A stretch of DNA of 7,452 nt. Origin: an uncultured bacterium (GTDB taxonomy: Bacteria; Bacteroidota; Bacteroidia; Bacteroidales; JACABE01). The translations under genes and the position numbers were made by a program. This document shows positions 1 through 6,917 of this stretch, piece after piece (within the stretch, counting starts at the first letter, position 1; each line of letters opens with the position of its first letter). A model generated the notes under the pieces. That model did no database searches. It was not told where the DNA came from and worked only from the letters and a program-made list of their open reading frames with translations. Location of the stretch: NCBI GenBank assembly GCA_903911455.1, contig CAIWDQ010000093.1, positions 1 through 7,452 on the forward strand. The letters are read 5' to 3'.

Positions 1-113
1 TAAATTTCTTATCATACTAAAGATTTTTTATCTATAGTAATACAAATTTTATTCATAAATAAATACAAATTTAACTTAGCTAAGGAATTTATCTATTTCG
101 ATATGCAATATAA

Positions 114-266
114 CTACTTAGAAGTGTAAAAAGGAATTCCAGATTCATCTGCTAGAGTCCCAGATTCATCTGCTAGAACCCCATTTTCATCTGCTAGAAC
201 CCCATTTTCATCTGCTAGATTCCCAGATTCATCTGCTAGAATCCCAGATTGGTCTGCTAGAGACAT
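114..266 (-). CDS. Possible 50-aa heptapeptide-repeat peptide encoded by array 1
   Basis: The minus strand has an ATG at 266-264 immediately before the 21-bp array and stays open to a TAG at 116-114, giving 50 residues. After Met-Ser come six heptads: LADQSGI, LADESGN, LADENGV, LADENGV, LADESGT and LADESGI, then the tail PFYTSK. Most unit-to-unit differences fall at heptad positions 5 (S/N) and 7 (I/N/V/T); one GAC/GAT change is synonymous. The peptide would be acidic, with no signal sequence, membrane segment or known domain. No clear ribosome site or promoter is seen upstream, and a 21-bp repeat easily keeps a frame open by chance. It is the only frame through the array with an ATG, but I treat it as a candidate rather than a proven gene. 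Confidence 0.3.
   Translation of the reverse strand: MSLADQSGILADESGNLADENGVLADENGVLADESGTLADESGIPFYTSK
136..261. repeat. Six-unit 21-bp tandem repeat array (array 1)
   Basis: Six head-to-tail units of exactly 21 bp begin at 136, 157, 178, 199, 220 and 241, with no spacers. Each ends in TCTGCTAGA. The middle of the unit has two versions: CCAGATTCATCTG in units 1, 2 and 5, and CCATTTTCATCTG in units 3 and 4, which are identical to each other. Unit 6 has GATTGG instead of GATTCA. The first base of the unit varies most. Because 21 is a multiple of three, stop-free frames run right through the array: two on the plus strand with no ATG start, and one on the minus strand with an ATG. Twenty-one bp is also about two helical turns, so a protein-binding array is possible. 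Function is unknown. Confidence 0.97.
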
Positions 267-420
267 TTTTAAATTCTTGAAAAGGTTTCAATACTTAAAT
301 AAAAGCCTTTAAACAAAATAATACTGAAAGTGGTGATTTTTGAGCCTTTCTTAATTATATTCTATAGTACTTTTTAAAGTACATACAATATAATTATCAT
401 AATAAAAATAAACATCCTGA

Positions 421-461
421 AAAAAGGAAAACAGATCATCAGTTATGACCTGTTTTCCTTT
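421..461 (-). terminator. Rho-independent terminator of the usp operon
   Basis: Arms at 423-439 and 445-461 form a 17-bp stem with one G-U-compatible mismatch and a 5-nt loop. Read on the minus strand, the stem is followed by a T run (complement of the A run at 421-425). It lies about 40 bp past the Usp stop codon, as expected for the end of a minus-strand transcript. Confidence 0.8.
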
Positions 462-503
462 AACGAAATATTTTATTTTAGTGAAATATATAAGGGTATT
501 TTA

Positions 504-1373
504 CTAAAAATTTAAAGTAAATATTGGTAATGAAGTATTGAATACCTCTTTATTAGAGCTTATTTTATGACCGAATATGCGTTGAATAAAACTTGTTTTG
601 TGAGGGATGAATGCTATAATATTTATGTCAAATTTCTGGATGAAAGATTCTATTTGTTCATGATAATTATTGCCTTCGATAACATCAAAAATTAATTTTT
701 CAGTTTTAACTTCTTTAGAATAATTATTAGTAAGTTTTTCAAAAAACAGCTGAGTTTCTAAGAATTTGTCATCTTCAATTATATGAACGAAATAAATACT
801 AGCATCAAAAGCTTCAAATCTATTGAAAAGCTTGCGAACAAATAAATCATCAGCTTCCTCTAATGCTGAAGCAAACATAATGTTTTTTAAACCAGTGAAA
901 TTAGTAGCTAATGGAACCGCCATAACAGGCCATTTCGAATTATTGATGATATCTGTTGCTATTTCGCCAAAAACACCAGTTGCATTACCTTGGCCTCTTG
1001 TGCCAATAACTATAATACTTGGGTGATATTCATCGCAATAATGATAAAGATCAGAAACAAAATCTCCACCAGTTATATAAGTTTTAATACATACATTTTT
1101 TATATTTTCTTTTGCTAGAATATTATTTAATTCGTTTTGCAGATTCTCAATATGGAATTTAGCCTGGTCTTCAATTTCTGCGGTAACTTCTATATTATTA
1201 AAAGGATTTATGTCATAAGCATCGGGTAAACTTGGGATTGATGCGTAAATCTGATTAAAATAAGCATGAAACAAAGTAATCTCAGAACCATATTTCTTAG
1301 CTATTTCTAAAGCATATCTGCAAGTATTTAAGGTATGATCGGAAAAATCTACAGGCAAAAGAATTCTATTCAT
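504..1373 (-). CDS. Universal stress protein with two tandem Usp domains
   Basis: A cytoplasmic Usp-family protein of 289 aa, the usual size for the tandem-domain form common in Bacteroidota. Domain 1 (about residues 1-156) opens with MNRILLPVDFSD, whose Asp9 corresponds to the adenine-contacting Asp of ATP-binding Usps, and ends with VIGTRGQGNATGVFGE and PVMAVP. The ATP-binding motif G-2X-G-9X-G-(S/T) is imperfect: after G124-x2-G127 there are eight rather than nine residues before G136, and the next residue is Glu, so nucleotide binding is uncertain. Domain 2 (about 161-289) keeps the fold pattern (GLKNIMFAS near its start, SLPIFTLNF at its end) but lacks a glycine motif. Family members act in stress survival or signalling; the partner is unknown. 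It starts 15 bp after the DUF4476 gene and is probably co-transcribed with it. Confidence 0.93.
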   Translation of the reverse strand: MNRILLPVDFSDHTLNTCRYALEIAKKYGSEITLFHAYFNQIYASIPSLPDAYDINPFNNIEVTAEIEDQAKFHIENLQNELNNILAKENIKNVCIKTYITGGDFVSDLYHYCDEYHPSIIVIGTRGQGNATGVFGEIATDIINNSKWPVMAVPLATNFTGLKNIMFASALEEADDLFVRKLFNRFEAFDASIYFVHIIEDDKFLETQLFFEKLTNNYSKEVKTEKLIFDVIEGNNYHEQIESFIQKFDINIIAFIPHKTSFIQRIFGHKISSNKEVFNTSLPIFTLNF

Positions 1374-1388
1374 ATTTATTATTATTAG

Positions 1389-2441
1389 TTATTTCTTGTT
1401 TTTTGAGATATAATCATTCAACTCAGTAATTGAATGCTCAAACTCAAAAGCATCGTTAAGCATATAGTAGTTATTCAAATCATAAGTATAACCATATGCG
1501 TATTTTGCAAACTCAAGTTTGGTGTTTTCAAAATCAAATAACTTTATTATTTCTTTTACTTGAGAAGTCAAAAGACAATTATTATTAAGAACCTGCTTAG
1601 CTATAGTTAGCTTTGTATTTTCAAATGACTTAGAAGAAATACTTTGCTTAACATTTGCAAAATTCTCAGGAGTCATTGGATTATTACAACCTATTGCACC
1701 TGTATATCCTGGGACAGGTTCATAAACAGGGACATTTTGTCTATTATCTTTATCTTTGTGGTGATGTTTGTTTTTATTATTCTGATTATAATTTTGATTA
1801 TTGTTATAATTATTATCGTTATTATTGTTCTGATTTTGGTTTTGATTCTGATAAGTTTGAGTACCATAAGTAGTGGTAGTAGTTTGTGTGGTAGTAGTTG
1901 TAGTTTGAGAACCATTAGGAGTATTAACGTTAGAATGAGTTTGATAAGTTCCATTATTATTGCCAGCATTAACACTAACATTTACTTTAGCACCCGTATT
2001 TGGGTCTACATAATTGATTGCAACATTTGCATTAGGATCATTTGTGATAACAGGAGTAGCCTGTTGATTAATTTTAACAGGTTCTGGGTGTTGAGGCTGG
2101 GCCATTATTGACAATTCCTTAATTAACTTCAGTCCCCATTGTTTCTTATTGATTTTTGTAATACTATAAGTTACTTCCATCTCAGGATTTATGTTGATTG
2201 TTTTTTCAAAATTACCAAGTTTTTTGCTGCTAAATACAATCTTGCATTTGACTTCAGGAGCAGAAAACACCATTTTTTCTAAAACGATTTTACTTTTTGG
2301 ATCATTATTTTGCTTCACTCCATTAAGATATACATAGAATGTTTCGCCCTTTTCTGTATAAAGAATAAGGGTTGATAGTTGTGCAAAGCTACTGCATGCT
2401 AGTAGGATTAATGCTGTTAATAGTAGAATGTTTTTTCGCAT
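1389..2441 (-). CDS. Secreted DUF4476 protein with Asn/Gln/Thr-rich linker
   Basis: A 350-aa exported protein of unknown function. Residues 1-20 form a signal peptide, most likely cut at SSFA|Q. Cys16 in LLAC could instead be a weak lipobox, but I favour signal peptidase I. Residues 21-110 look like a beta-rich domain (for example TLILYTEKGETFYVYLNGV). Residues 160-236 are low-complexity, with Thr runs, Asn/Gln stretches and a HHHKDKD cluster. The C-terminal domain (about 251-348) matches the DUF4476 pattern: Cys252, Cys289 in NNNCLLTSQV, then LFDFE, FAKYAYGYTYD and ELNDYI. Within it FENTKLxxAK occurs twice, at 273-282 and 304-313, suggesting an internal duplication of helical hairpins. DUF4476 proteins are typical of Bacteroidota and probably periplasmic or surface-associated. 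First gene of the minus-strand pair. Confidence 0.9.
   Translation of the reverse strand: MRKNILLLTALILLACSSFAQLSTLILYTEKGETFYVYLNGVKQNNDPKSKIVLEKMVFSAPEVKCKIVFSSKKLGNFEKTININPEMEVTYSITKINKKQWGLKLIKELSIMAQPQHPEPVKINQQATPVITNDPNANVAINYVDPNTGAKVNVSVNAGNNNGTYQTHSNVNTPNGSQTTTTTTQTTTTTYGTQTYQNQNQNQNNNNDNNYNNNQNYNQNNKNKHHHKDKDNRQNVPVYEPVPGYTGAIGCNNPMTPENFANVKQSISSKSFENTKLTIAKQVLNNNCLLTSQVKEIIKLFDFENTKLEFAKYAYGYTYDLNNYYMLNDAFEFEHSITELNDYISKNKK
1734..1961 (-). repeat. Low-complexity coding tract of the DUF4476 gene
   Basis: This part of the DUF4476 gene encodes residues 161-236: a Thr-rich stretch near 180-191, alternating Gln/Asn around 198-226, then His/Lys/Asp. The codons are near-repetitive (ACT/ACC/ACA, AAT/AAC, CAA/CAG), so the tract may change length by slippage. 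It probably forms a disordered linker between the N-terminal domain and DUF4476. Confidence 0.8.
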
Positions 2442-2463
2442 AATTATAATATTAATTTGTTTG

Positions 2464-2494
2464 TAAAGATACTAAAAATTTAAATAAAAGTCAA
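2464..2494 (-). promoter_or_regulatory. Candidate promoter of the DUF4476-usp operon
   Basis: Read on the minus strand, TTGAC (2494-2490) lies upstream of TATCTTTA (2471-2464), which matches the Bacteroidota -7 consensus TAnnTTTG at all but the last base. The spacer between TTG and the -7 box is 20 bp, close to usual. Transcription would start near 2457, leaving a leader of about 16 nt. Inferred from sequence only. Confidence 0.5.
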
Positions 2495-2618
2495 TATGTT
2501 TTTTAAATATACAATTTTTATGCCATTATTAAGTTGTGAATTCTAACAGTTTAAGATTTATTAATAATAAAAAGTTAAAATAATACTAATAAATGAGCGT
2601 ACAAAGGTAGTAATTATT

Positions 2619-2626
2619 TAATTTTG
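2619..2626 (+). promoter_or_regulatory. Candidate -7 element for the LKR-like/porin operon
   Basis: TAATTTTG is an exact match to the Bacteroidota -7 consensus TAnnTTTG. No convincing TTG -33 element is seen 17-21 bp upstream, which weakens the call. The transcript would begin near 2633 with a leader of about 50 nt before the ATG at 2685. Confidence 0.4.
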
Positions 2627-2684
2627 TAGCATTATTTAATTAAGAAATTAACATTAATACTAACTAAACTTACAAACATTTTTT

Positions 2685-4001
2685 ATGAGTAATTACATCG
2701 GTATACGCCACGAAGACAAGTATGTTATGGAACGAAGAGCACCTTTAACTCCATCGCATGTAGAAAGACTTATTAAACATCAGAAGCTTGATTTTATAGT
2801 TCAATCATCTACCAAAAGAATTTTTAAAGATGATGAATATTTAAAAGCAGGTGCTTTAGTTGCTGACAATCTTAAGGATTGTAACGTAATACTAGGTGTA
2901 AAAGAAATGCCTCTTGATTTCTTTGAACAAGGGAAGACTTATGTTTTCTTTTCGCATGTTATAAAAGGACAGAAATATAATATGCCTATGCTTAAACGCA
3001 TGATGGAGATGGGTTGTAATCTTATAGATTATGAACGAATAGTTGATGAACAGAATAAAAGATTAATTTTCTTTGGTAAATATGCTGGTCTTGCAGGGAT
3101 GATAAATTCTTTTTGGTCCTTAGGTTTAAGATTAAAATACTACGGTTATGATACTCCTTTTCTTAAAATTAAACAAGCACATTTATATGATTCTCTTAAA
3201 GAAGCTAAAGATTCAGTTTCGTGTGTTGGACAGATGATTGCCGAAGAAGGTCTTCATCCTGATCTGCGTCCTTTGGTTATTGGGTTTACCGGTTATGGTA
3301 ATGTATCATTAGGTGCTCAGGAAATATGTGGTTTACTTCCTGTTAAAGAGATTTCAACAGAGAAACTTCTTAATTTAACGGATAGAGAAAAACTTCCTAA
3401 CAATATTATTTATAAAGTTGTTTTTAAAGAAAAACATATCTCGCAGCATTTAGAAACTCCTGATGATTTCTTTTTACACGATTATTATATTAATCCAAAG
3501 AATTATAAAAGTGTATTTGAGCAATATGTCCCTCATCTTAGTGTGTTGATGAATTGTATGTTTTGGGATGCTAAATATCCAAAATTACTTACTAAAGGAT
3601 ATCTTGAAAGTCTATTTGCAGGCGATCGTCCTAAGTTAACAGTTATTGGAGATATAACCTGTGACCCCGATGGTTCAATAGAATGTACACATCATGGAAC
3701 TGAAATTGAAGATCCTATCTTTGTTTATAATCCTAAAACAAAAACATATACAATGGGTCACGAAGGAGAAGGTATATTGGATATGGCTGTAGATATTTTA
3801 CCAAGTGAGTTACCAAGAGATTCTTCTCATGGCTTTGCAGATGCATTAATGAACTTTATTAAACCTATTGCTTTTGCTGATTACGATTTACCTTTTGAAG
3901 ATATTGATCTGCCTAAATCATTAAAGAAAGCATTGATACTTCATAAGGGAAAACTTACTCCGGAATATGAATATATAGGTAATTTCCTTAATCTTGATTA
4001 A
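2685..4001 (+). CDS. Lysine-ketoglutarate reductase-like protein (LKR half of LOR/SDH)
   Basis: A 438-aa soluble protein of the AlaDH/PNT and saccharopine dehydrogenase superfamily, best matching the LKR half of bifunctional LKR/SDH enzymes. That half condenses lysine and 2-oxoglutarate to saccharopine with NADPH. The N-terminal domain begins IGIRHEDKYVMERRAPLTP; it has GVKEMP with Lys73 and FFSHVIKGQ with His91, placed like the catalytic Lys and His of yeast saccharopine dehydrogenase. The nucleotide-binding segment is GFTGYGNVSLGAQEI (200-214). Later LKR-like signatures are GDITCDPDGSIE (322-333), IEDPIFVYNP (341-350) and VDILPSELP (369-377). The length fits a free-standing LKR domain; no SDH half is fused or adjacent. 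The start at 2685 is the first ATG and leads directly into the conserved motif. The true substrate is not certain. Confidence 0.85.
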   Translation: MSNYIGIRHEDKYVMERRAPLTPSHVERLIKHQKLDFIVQSSTKRIFKDDEYLKAGALVADNLKDCNVILGVKEMPLDFFEQGKTYVFFSHVIKGQKYNMPMLKRMMEMGCNLIDYERIVDEQNKRLIFFGKYAGLAGMINSFWSLGLRLKYYGYDTPFLKIKQAHLYDSLKEAKDSVSCVGQMIAEEGLHPDLRPLVIGFTGYGNVSLGAQEICGLLPVKEISTEKLLNLTDREKLPNNIIYKVVFKEKHISQHLETPDDFFLHDYYINPKNYKSVFEQYVPHLSVLMNCMFWDAKYPKLLTKGYLESLFAGDRPKLTVIGDITCDPDGSIECTHHGTEIEDPIFVYNPKTKTYTMGHEGEGILDMAVDILPSELPRDSSHGFADALMNFIKPIAFADYDLPFEDIDLPKSLKKALILHKGKLTPEYEYIGNFLNLD

Positions 4002-4017
4002 CAAAATAAAATACAAT

Positions 4018-5913
4018 ATGGCAAATAAACGTTTCATATCATTATTAGTATTTTCATTACTATTACAGCTTAGTTTATTTGCCCAGAAAAAAGATACTGT
4101 TGCTTTATCAAGGAGCAGATCATTGTATTTTTATGATACTCCCAACTCATTCAACTTTCCCGAATTTATAAGGTTTGATACTATCTTAACAGGTTTCCAG
4201 CAATTCAATCCTACACTTCATAACGATCATTTTAAAGAATGGACAGGGAATATTGGTGGTGCTTCAAAGAATATGGTATTTGAACCCGGGCATTCTATAG
4301 GTTTTAATTATGGATATAATGTTTTTGAGGATTATATGTATCATAATTATTCCAATAAATATTATCAGGTTCGTAATCCTTTCACTGAGATTTATTATGT
4401 TTCGGGGCCTTCGAAAGAGGATGTTTTCAGAGTAATACATAGTCAGAATATAACTAAAACATGGAATGTTGCGTTGGATTTAAGGATAGTAGATTCGTGG
4501 GGAACTTATTTTAATCAGGCATCTGACAACAGAAATCTTTTAATCAATACTAATTATTTTACACCTGACAAACGTTACAGATTACTTGCCTCTTATCATC
4601 ATAACAGTTTAACGGTACAGGAGAATGCTGGTGTTTCAAGTGATTCTCTCTTTGAAAACAATCTGGTAACTCAGCGACTTGCTATGCCTATAAATCTTGC
4701 TTATGCTCAGAATCAGGTGACAGAATCAGGTATCTTTATCAAACAATTCTTTAATCTCCGACATTCTGACACTAATAGTGTAGTAGCTAAAGGTGCTATC
4801 TTTAATCCTGGTGAGTTTTCTTATTCTTTTAATTATGTAGTACGTGCTTCTACTTTTACGGATGTTTATCCTGATTCGGGTTATTTTAAAAATACTTATC
4901 TTAATAAATTTAATACTCATGATTCTACTCATATTATGAGGATTGAGAATAACTTTGCATGGTCGAGCAGTATTGTAAATAATAAAGATGCATCTAATCC
5001 ATTCAGGATAATCTTTGGTGTAAAGCAGATATATGTTGAAGTTAAAGATACTTTTTCTCAAAGAATATTTAGTCAGTTTGTGCCTTATGGTTCATTGTCT
5101 GTGGTTGCTTTTAAGAAGTTTCATCTTGATTTGCTGGCTCAATATGTGATTGGTACTTTCAACGGAAGTGATCTTAACTTTAAAGGAGTGATGAAGTATG
5201 ATTTCCTCAAGAATGCTCCCGGCAAAAGGGTGTTTACTGCCACTGTAGATTACTCGCATAAAAGTCCAGATTGGTTTTTTGAGCGCAATTATTCCAATAA
5301 CTTTAAATGGCTTGATAATAGTTTAAAACTTACTAAAGAAGATATTATTACTACTGATGCTATGTTTAAAACGCCTACTTTTAAAGTCGGCATATCTTAT
5401 TATTTGCTCACTAATTATATTTATCTTAATAATGATGCCCTGCCTTCGCAAAGTAGTGAAGTGATGCATATATTAAAGGCGCAGCTCTCGAAACATATTA
5501 CATGGAAAGTGCTTGAGATTGAAAACAATCTTATCTATCAAAAAACTTCAAATGCTGGTATTATAAAGCTTCCTGAATTTATTGCAATGCAGACCTGGTA
5601 TTTTAATTTACACTTATTTAATAAACATATGTATCTGCAGCCCGGTGTTGAACTTTATTATAATACGGCCTACTATGCCGATGCTTATATGCCTGCTACC
5701 CGTATGTTTTATACGCAGGATAAGGTTAAAACGGGGAATTATGTGTATTGTGATCTCTTTATTAATTTCCAGATCAAGAGGGCTAATATCTTTTTAAAAT
5801 ATCAGCATCTTAACTCGGGACTTAATAATAATTTTAAGTACTATGCTATGCCTTATTATCCTGCTCAGGATGGTGCCTTAAAGATTGGTATCCAATGGAG
5901 GTTCTGGGACTAA
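4018..5913 (+). CDS. Outer-membrane beta-barrel protein, putative porin
   Basis: A 631-aa outer-membrane protein. I place the start at the ATG at 4018, because it leads directly into a clean signal peptide (MANKRFISLL, then a Leu-rich core, cut at LFA|QKKD after residue 22). The frame remains open upstream to a TTG at 3994, but that would overlap the preceding gene and add a poor leader. The mature part is rich in alternating hydrophobic and polar strands with many Tyr, Phe and Asn residues, and ends IGIQWRFWD, an aromatic C-terminus typical of a last barrel strand. Length and composition suit the Bacteroidota putative-porin family (Pfam Porin_10 type). The gene follows the LKR-like gene by 16 bp, so the two are probably co-transcribed. 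Its solute is unknown. Confidence 0.85.
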   Translation: MANKRFISLLVFSLLLQLSLFAQKKDTVALSRSRSLYFYDTPNSFNFPEFIRFDTILTGFQQFNPTLHNDHFKEWTGNIGGASKNMVFEPGHSIGFNYGYNVFEDYMYHNYSNKYYQVRNPFTEIYYVSGPSKEDVFRVIHSQNITKTWNVALDLRIVDSWGTYFNQASDNRNLLINTNYFTPDKRYRLLASYHHNSLTVQENAGVSSDSLFENNLVTQRLAMPINLAYAQNQVTESGIFIKQFFNLRHSDTNSVVAKGAIFNPGEFSYSFNYVVRASTFTDVYPDSGYFKNTYLNKFNTHDSTHIMRIENNFAWSSSIVNNKDASNPFRIIFGVKQIYVEVKDTFSQRIFSQFVPYGSLSVVAFKKFHLDLLAQYVIGTFNGSDLNFKGVMKYDFLKNAPGKRVFTATVDYSHKSPDWFFERNYSNNFKWLDNSLKLTKEDIITTDAMFKTPTFKVGISYYLLTNYIYLNNDALPSQSSEVMHILKAQLSKHITWKVLEIENNLIYQKTSNAGIIKLPEFIAMQTWYFNLHLFNKHMYLQPGVELYYNTAYYADAYMPATRMFYTQDKVKTGNYVYCDLFINFQIKRANIFLKYQHLNSGLNNNFKYYAMPYYPAQDGALKIGIQWRFWD

Positions 5914-5920
5914 TTGAGGT

Positions 5921-5955
5921 AATTAAGAATTAAGAATTAAAAATTAAGAATTAAA
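5921..5955. repeat. Five tandem 7-bp units, AATTAAR
   Basis: Five consecutive heptamers, AATTAAG, AATTAAG, AATTAAA, AATTAAG and AATTAAA, start 8 bp after the porin stop codon. A simple-sequence tract that could vary in length by slippage. No function is apparent. Confidence 0.9.
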
Positions 5956-5985
5956 AGGGTACCCGAGCTTGCCGAGGGGTTTAAG
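5951..5985. repeat. GC-rich REP-like element, possible terminator of the porin operon
   Basis: The 17-mer CCCGAGCTTGCCGAGGG at 5962-5978 is conspicuously GC-rich for this DNA and sits beside the KpnI-type palindrome GGGTACCC. It resembles, at 14 of 17 positions, a dispersed intergenic motif I recall from many bacterial genomes (CCTGAGCTTGTCGAAGG). The outer bases can form an imperfect hairpin (TTAA and ACCC against GGGGT and TTAA), and a T-rich stretch follows, so it may also end porin transcription. Confidence 0.4.
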
Positions 5986-6010
5986 GATTTTCTTTTCTTT
6001 ATTAGTTTAG

Positions 6011-6027
6011 AATACAATCTTACAATA
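6011..6027 (+). repeat. 17-bp direct repeat, left copy
   Basis: AATACAATCTTACAATA occurs here and again, identically and in the same orientation, at 6901-6917. Identity stops at the flanking base on each side. The two copies bracket the FN3-like gene with 873 bp between them. Confidence 0.9.
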
Positions 6028-6167
6028 TTATTCATTATAAATATCAACAATGAGCTTTATTAAAAAATAATTAATTTATTTTCATTGATTGTTTTAGTGA
6101 TAACAGTCTAAGTGCTACACTTCGCTGTAATTATTCGCCTGATTATTTTGAGATTATGAAAATATAA

Positions 6168-6196
6168 TTGTAACTTATATTATTATTATACGTTTA
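6168..6196 (+). promoter_or_regulatory. Candidate promoter of the FN3-like gene
   Basis: TTG at 6168-6170 and TACGTTTA at 6189-6196 are separated by 18 bp. The second element matches TAnnTTTG except for its last base. Transcription would start near 6203, about 36 nt before the ATG. Confidence 0.4.
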
Positions 6197-6238
6197 GACT
6201 TATATTAACAATTAAAGAAAAACTAATAAATAGAAACA

Positions 6239-6853
6239 ATGAGAAAATACCACATTAAAAAGACAATGAAATCGAAAAGACCTAACGACGTTGTACAGAC
6301 TATGACGGATACGGGCACTCGTCAATTTGCTAAAATAGCAATTGTACCTGGAGCAAAATACAAAAAGGCAGATATATTTGCTGTCAGAGATGCAATTATT
6401 GCTGATGCTACTCTTGCAGCAGGTGGTGATAAAGCTGCAAAGATTAGGATTAAGGCTAATTTGGATATAGCATTTGATCAATTTTTTGTCAATGCAGGTT
6501 ATTACGAAGAAGTGGCTAACGAATTGGATTTACCTGATTTATATGCTGAATTAGGTTACGAATCTAATAATCCTCATACTCCGGGCACTAAACTTGCAAT
6601 TGAGATAAGAAATACTAACATTTCAGGTAAAGTTTTAGCAATTCTTTTAGGTGTAAAAGGAGCTAAATATTATATTATACAGGCTATGGTTTCTAATACC
6701 GAACCTCTGTTGGATGTAAAAACAATGCACAAAACCAGAGCCGAGATATCAGGTTTTACACCTGGTTTAAAATATATGTTCCGTGCATGTGCTTGTGATA
6801 GTAATGATAATATAATAAGCATAACAGATTACTTTGAACTAAGAATTACATAG
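6239..6853 (+). CDS. Small protein with helical N-terminus and FN3-like C-terminal domain
   Basis: A 204-aa protein with no signal peptide or membrane segment, so probably cytoplasmic. Residues 1-20 are basic. Residues 40-107 look helical and alanine-rich (IFAVRDAIIADATLAAG and so on). Residues 118-204 resemble a fibronectin type III fold, including the hallmark GFTPGLKYMFRACACD (172-187), which fits the 'xxLTPGtxYxFRVxA' strand-E/F pattern. The architecture recalls small helical-plus-FN3 proteins, often hypothetical, seen in Bacteroidota; that match is from memory and the function is unknown. The chosen ATG follows an A-rich leader; Met10 is an alternative start. The gene stands alone with its own candidate promoter and a strong terminator, is bracketed by a 17-bp direct repeat, and lies upstream of a 21-bp repeat array. 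Confidence 0.8.
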   Translation: MRKYHIKKTMKSKRPNDVVQTMTDTGTRQFAKIAIVPGAKYKKADIFAVRDAIIADATLAAGGDKAAKIRIKANLDIAFDQFFVNAGYYEEVANELDLPDLYAELGYESNNPHTPGTKLAIEIRNTNISGKVLAILLGVKGAKYYIIQAMVSNTEPLLDVKTMHKTRAEISGFTPGLKYMFRACACDSNDNIISITDYFELRIT

Positions 6854-6900
6854 AACTTAGTACAATATATTGCTATTAATTAGTATCAATAATACATATT

Positions 6901-6917
6901 AATACAATCTTACAATA
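6901..6917 (+). repeat. 17-bp direct repeat, right copy
   Basis: An exact copy of 6011-6027. Its last four bases run into the left arm of the terminator palindrome that starts at 6914. Confidence 0.9.

Larger units (their letters stand above)
1..503. other. Left-edge region without a conventional gene
   Basis: About 500 bp downstream of the minus-strand operon. It holds the 21-bp array with its possible short peptide, and the operon terminator near 421-461. The rest (1-113 and 262-420) is AT-rich sequence in which I find no recognisable gene, RNA or mobile element. A short inverted repeat, GTACTTT/AAAGTAC with a 2-bp centre at 367-382, is too small to interpret. Confidence 0.7.
5914..6238. 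other. Intergenic region between the porin and FN3-like genes
   Basis: A 325-bp stretch with no supportable gene. It contains a 7-bp tandem repeat (5921-5955), a GC-rich REP-like patch (5962-5978), the left copy of a 17-bp direct repeat (6011-6027), and a candidate promoter for the next gene (6168-6196). The rest is featureless AT-rich DNA. Confidence 0.7.

Noticed and set aside
39..72. Direct repeat AATACAAATTT (39-49 and 62-72)
   Set aside because: Eleven AT-rich bases in AT-rich DNA are readily expected by chance.
136..261. CRISPR array
   Set aside because: Units are directly adjacent with no unique spacers, and there are no cas genes.
130..311. Plus-strand frame reading as PDSSAR heptads through array 1
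   Set aside because: It has no ATG, GTG or TTG start before the array, and a stop lies just upstream at 127-129.
367..382. GTACTTT/AAAGTAC palindrome as an operator or terminator
   Set aside because: The arms are only 7 bp, with no T run and no adjacent gene start.
1644..2111. Long plus-strand frames opposite the DUF4476 gene
   Set aside because: They are antisense readings of the Asn/Gln/Thr-rich tract and give runs of Ile, Val and Leu of no known family; the minus-strand frame has a signal peptide and a DUF4476 domain.
3994..4017. Earlier TTG start for the porin gene
   Set aside because: It would overlap the stop of the preceding gene and place eight unlikely residues before a clean signal peptide that begins at the ATG at 4018.
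4726..5061. Minus-strand frame inside the porin gene
   Set aside because: It is antisense to a well-supported barrel protein and resembles no protein family.
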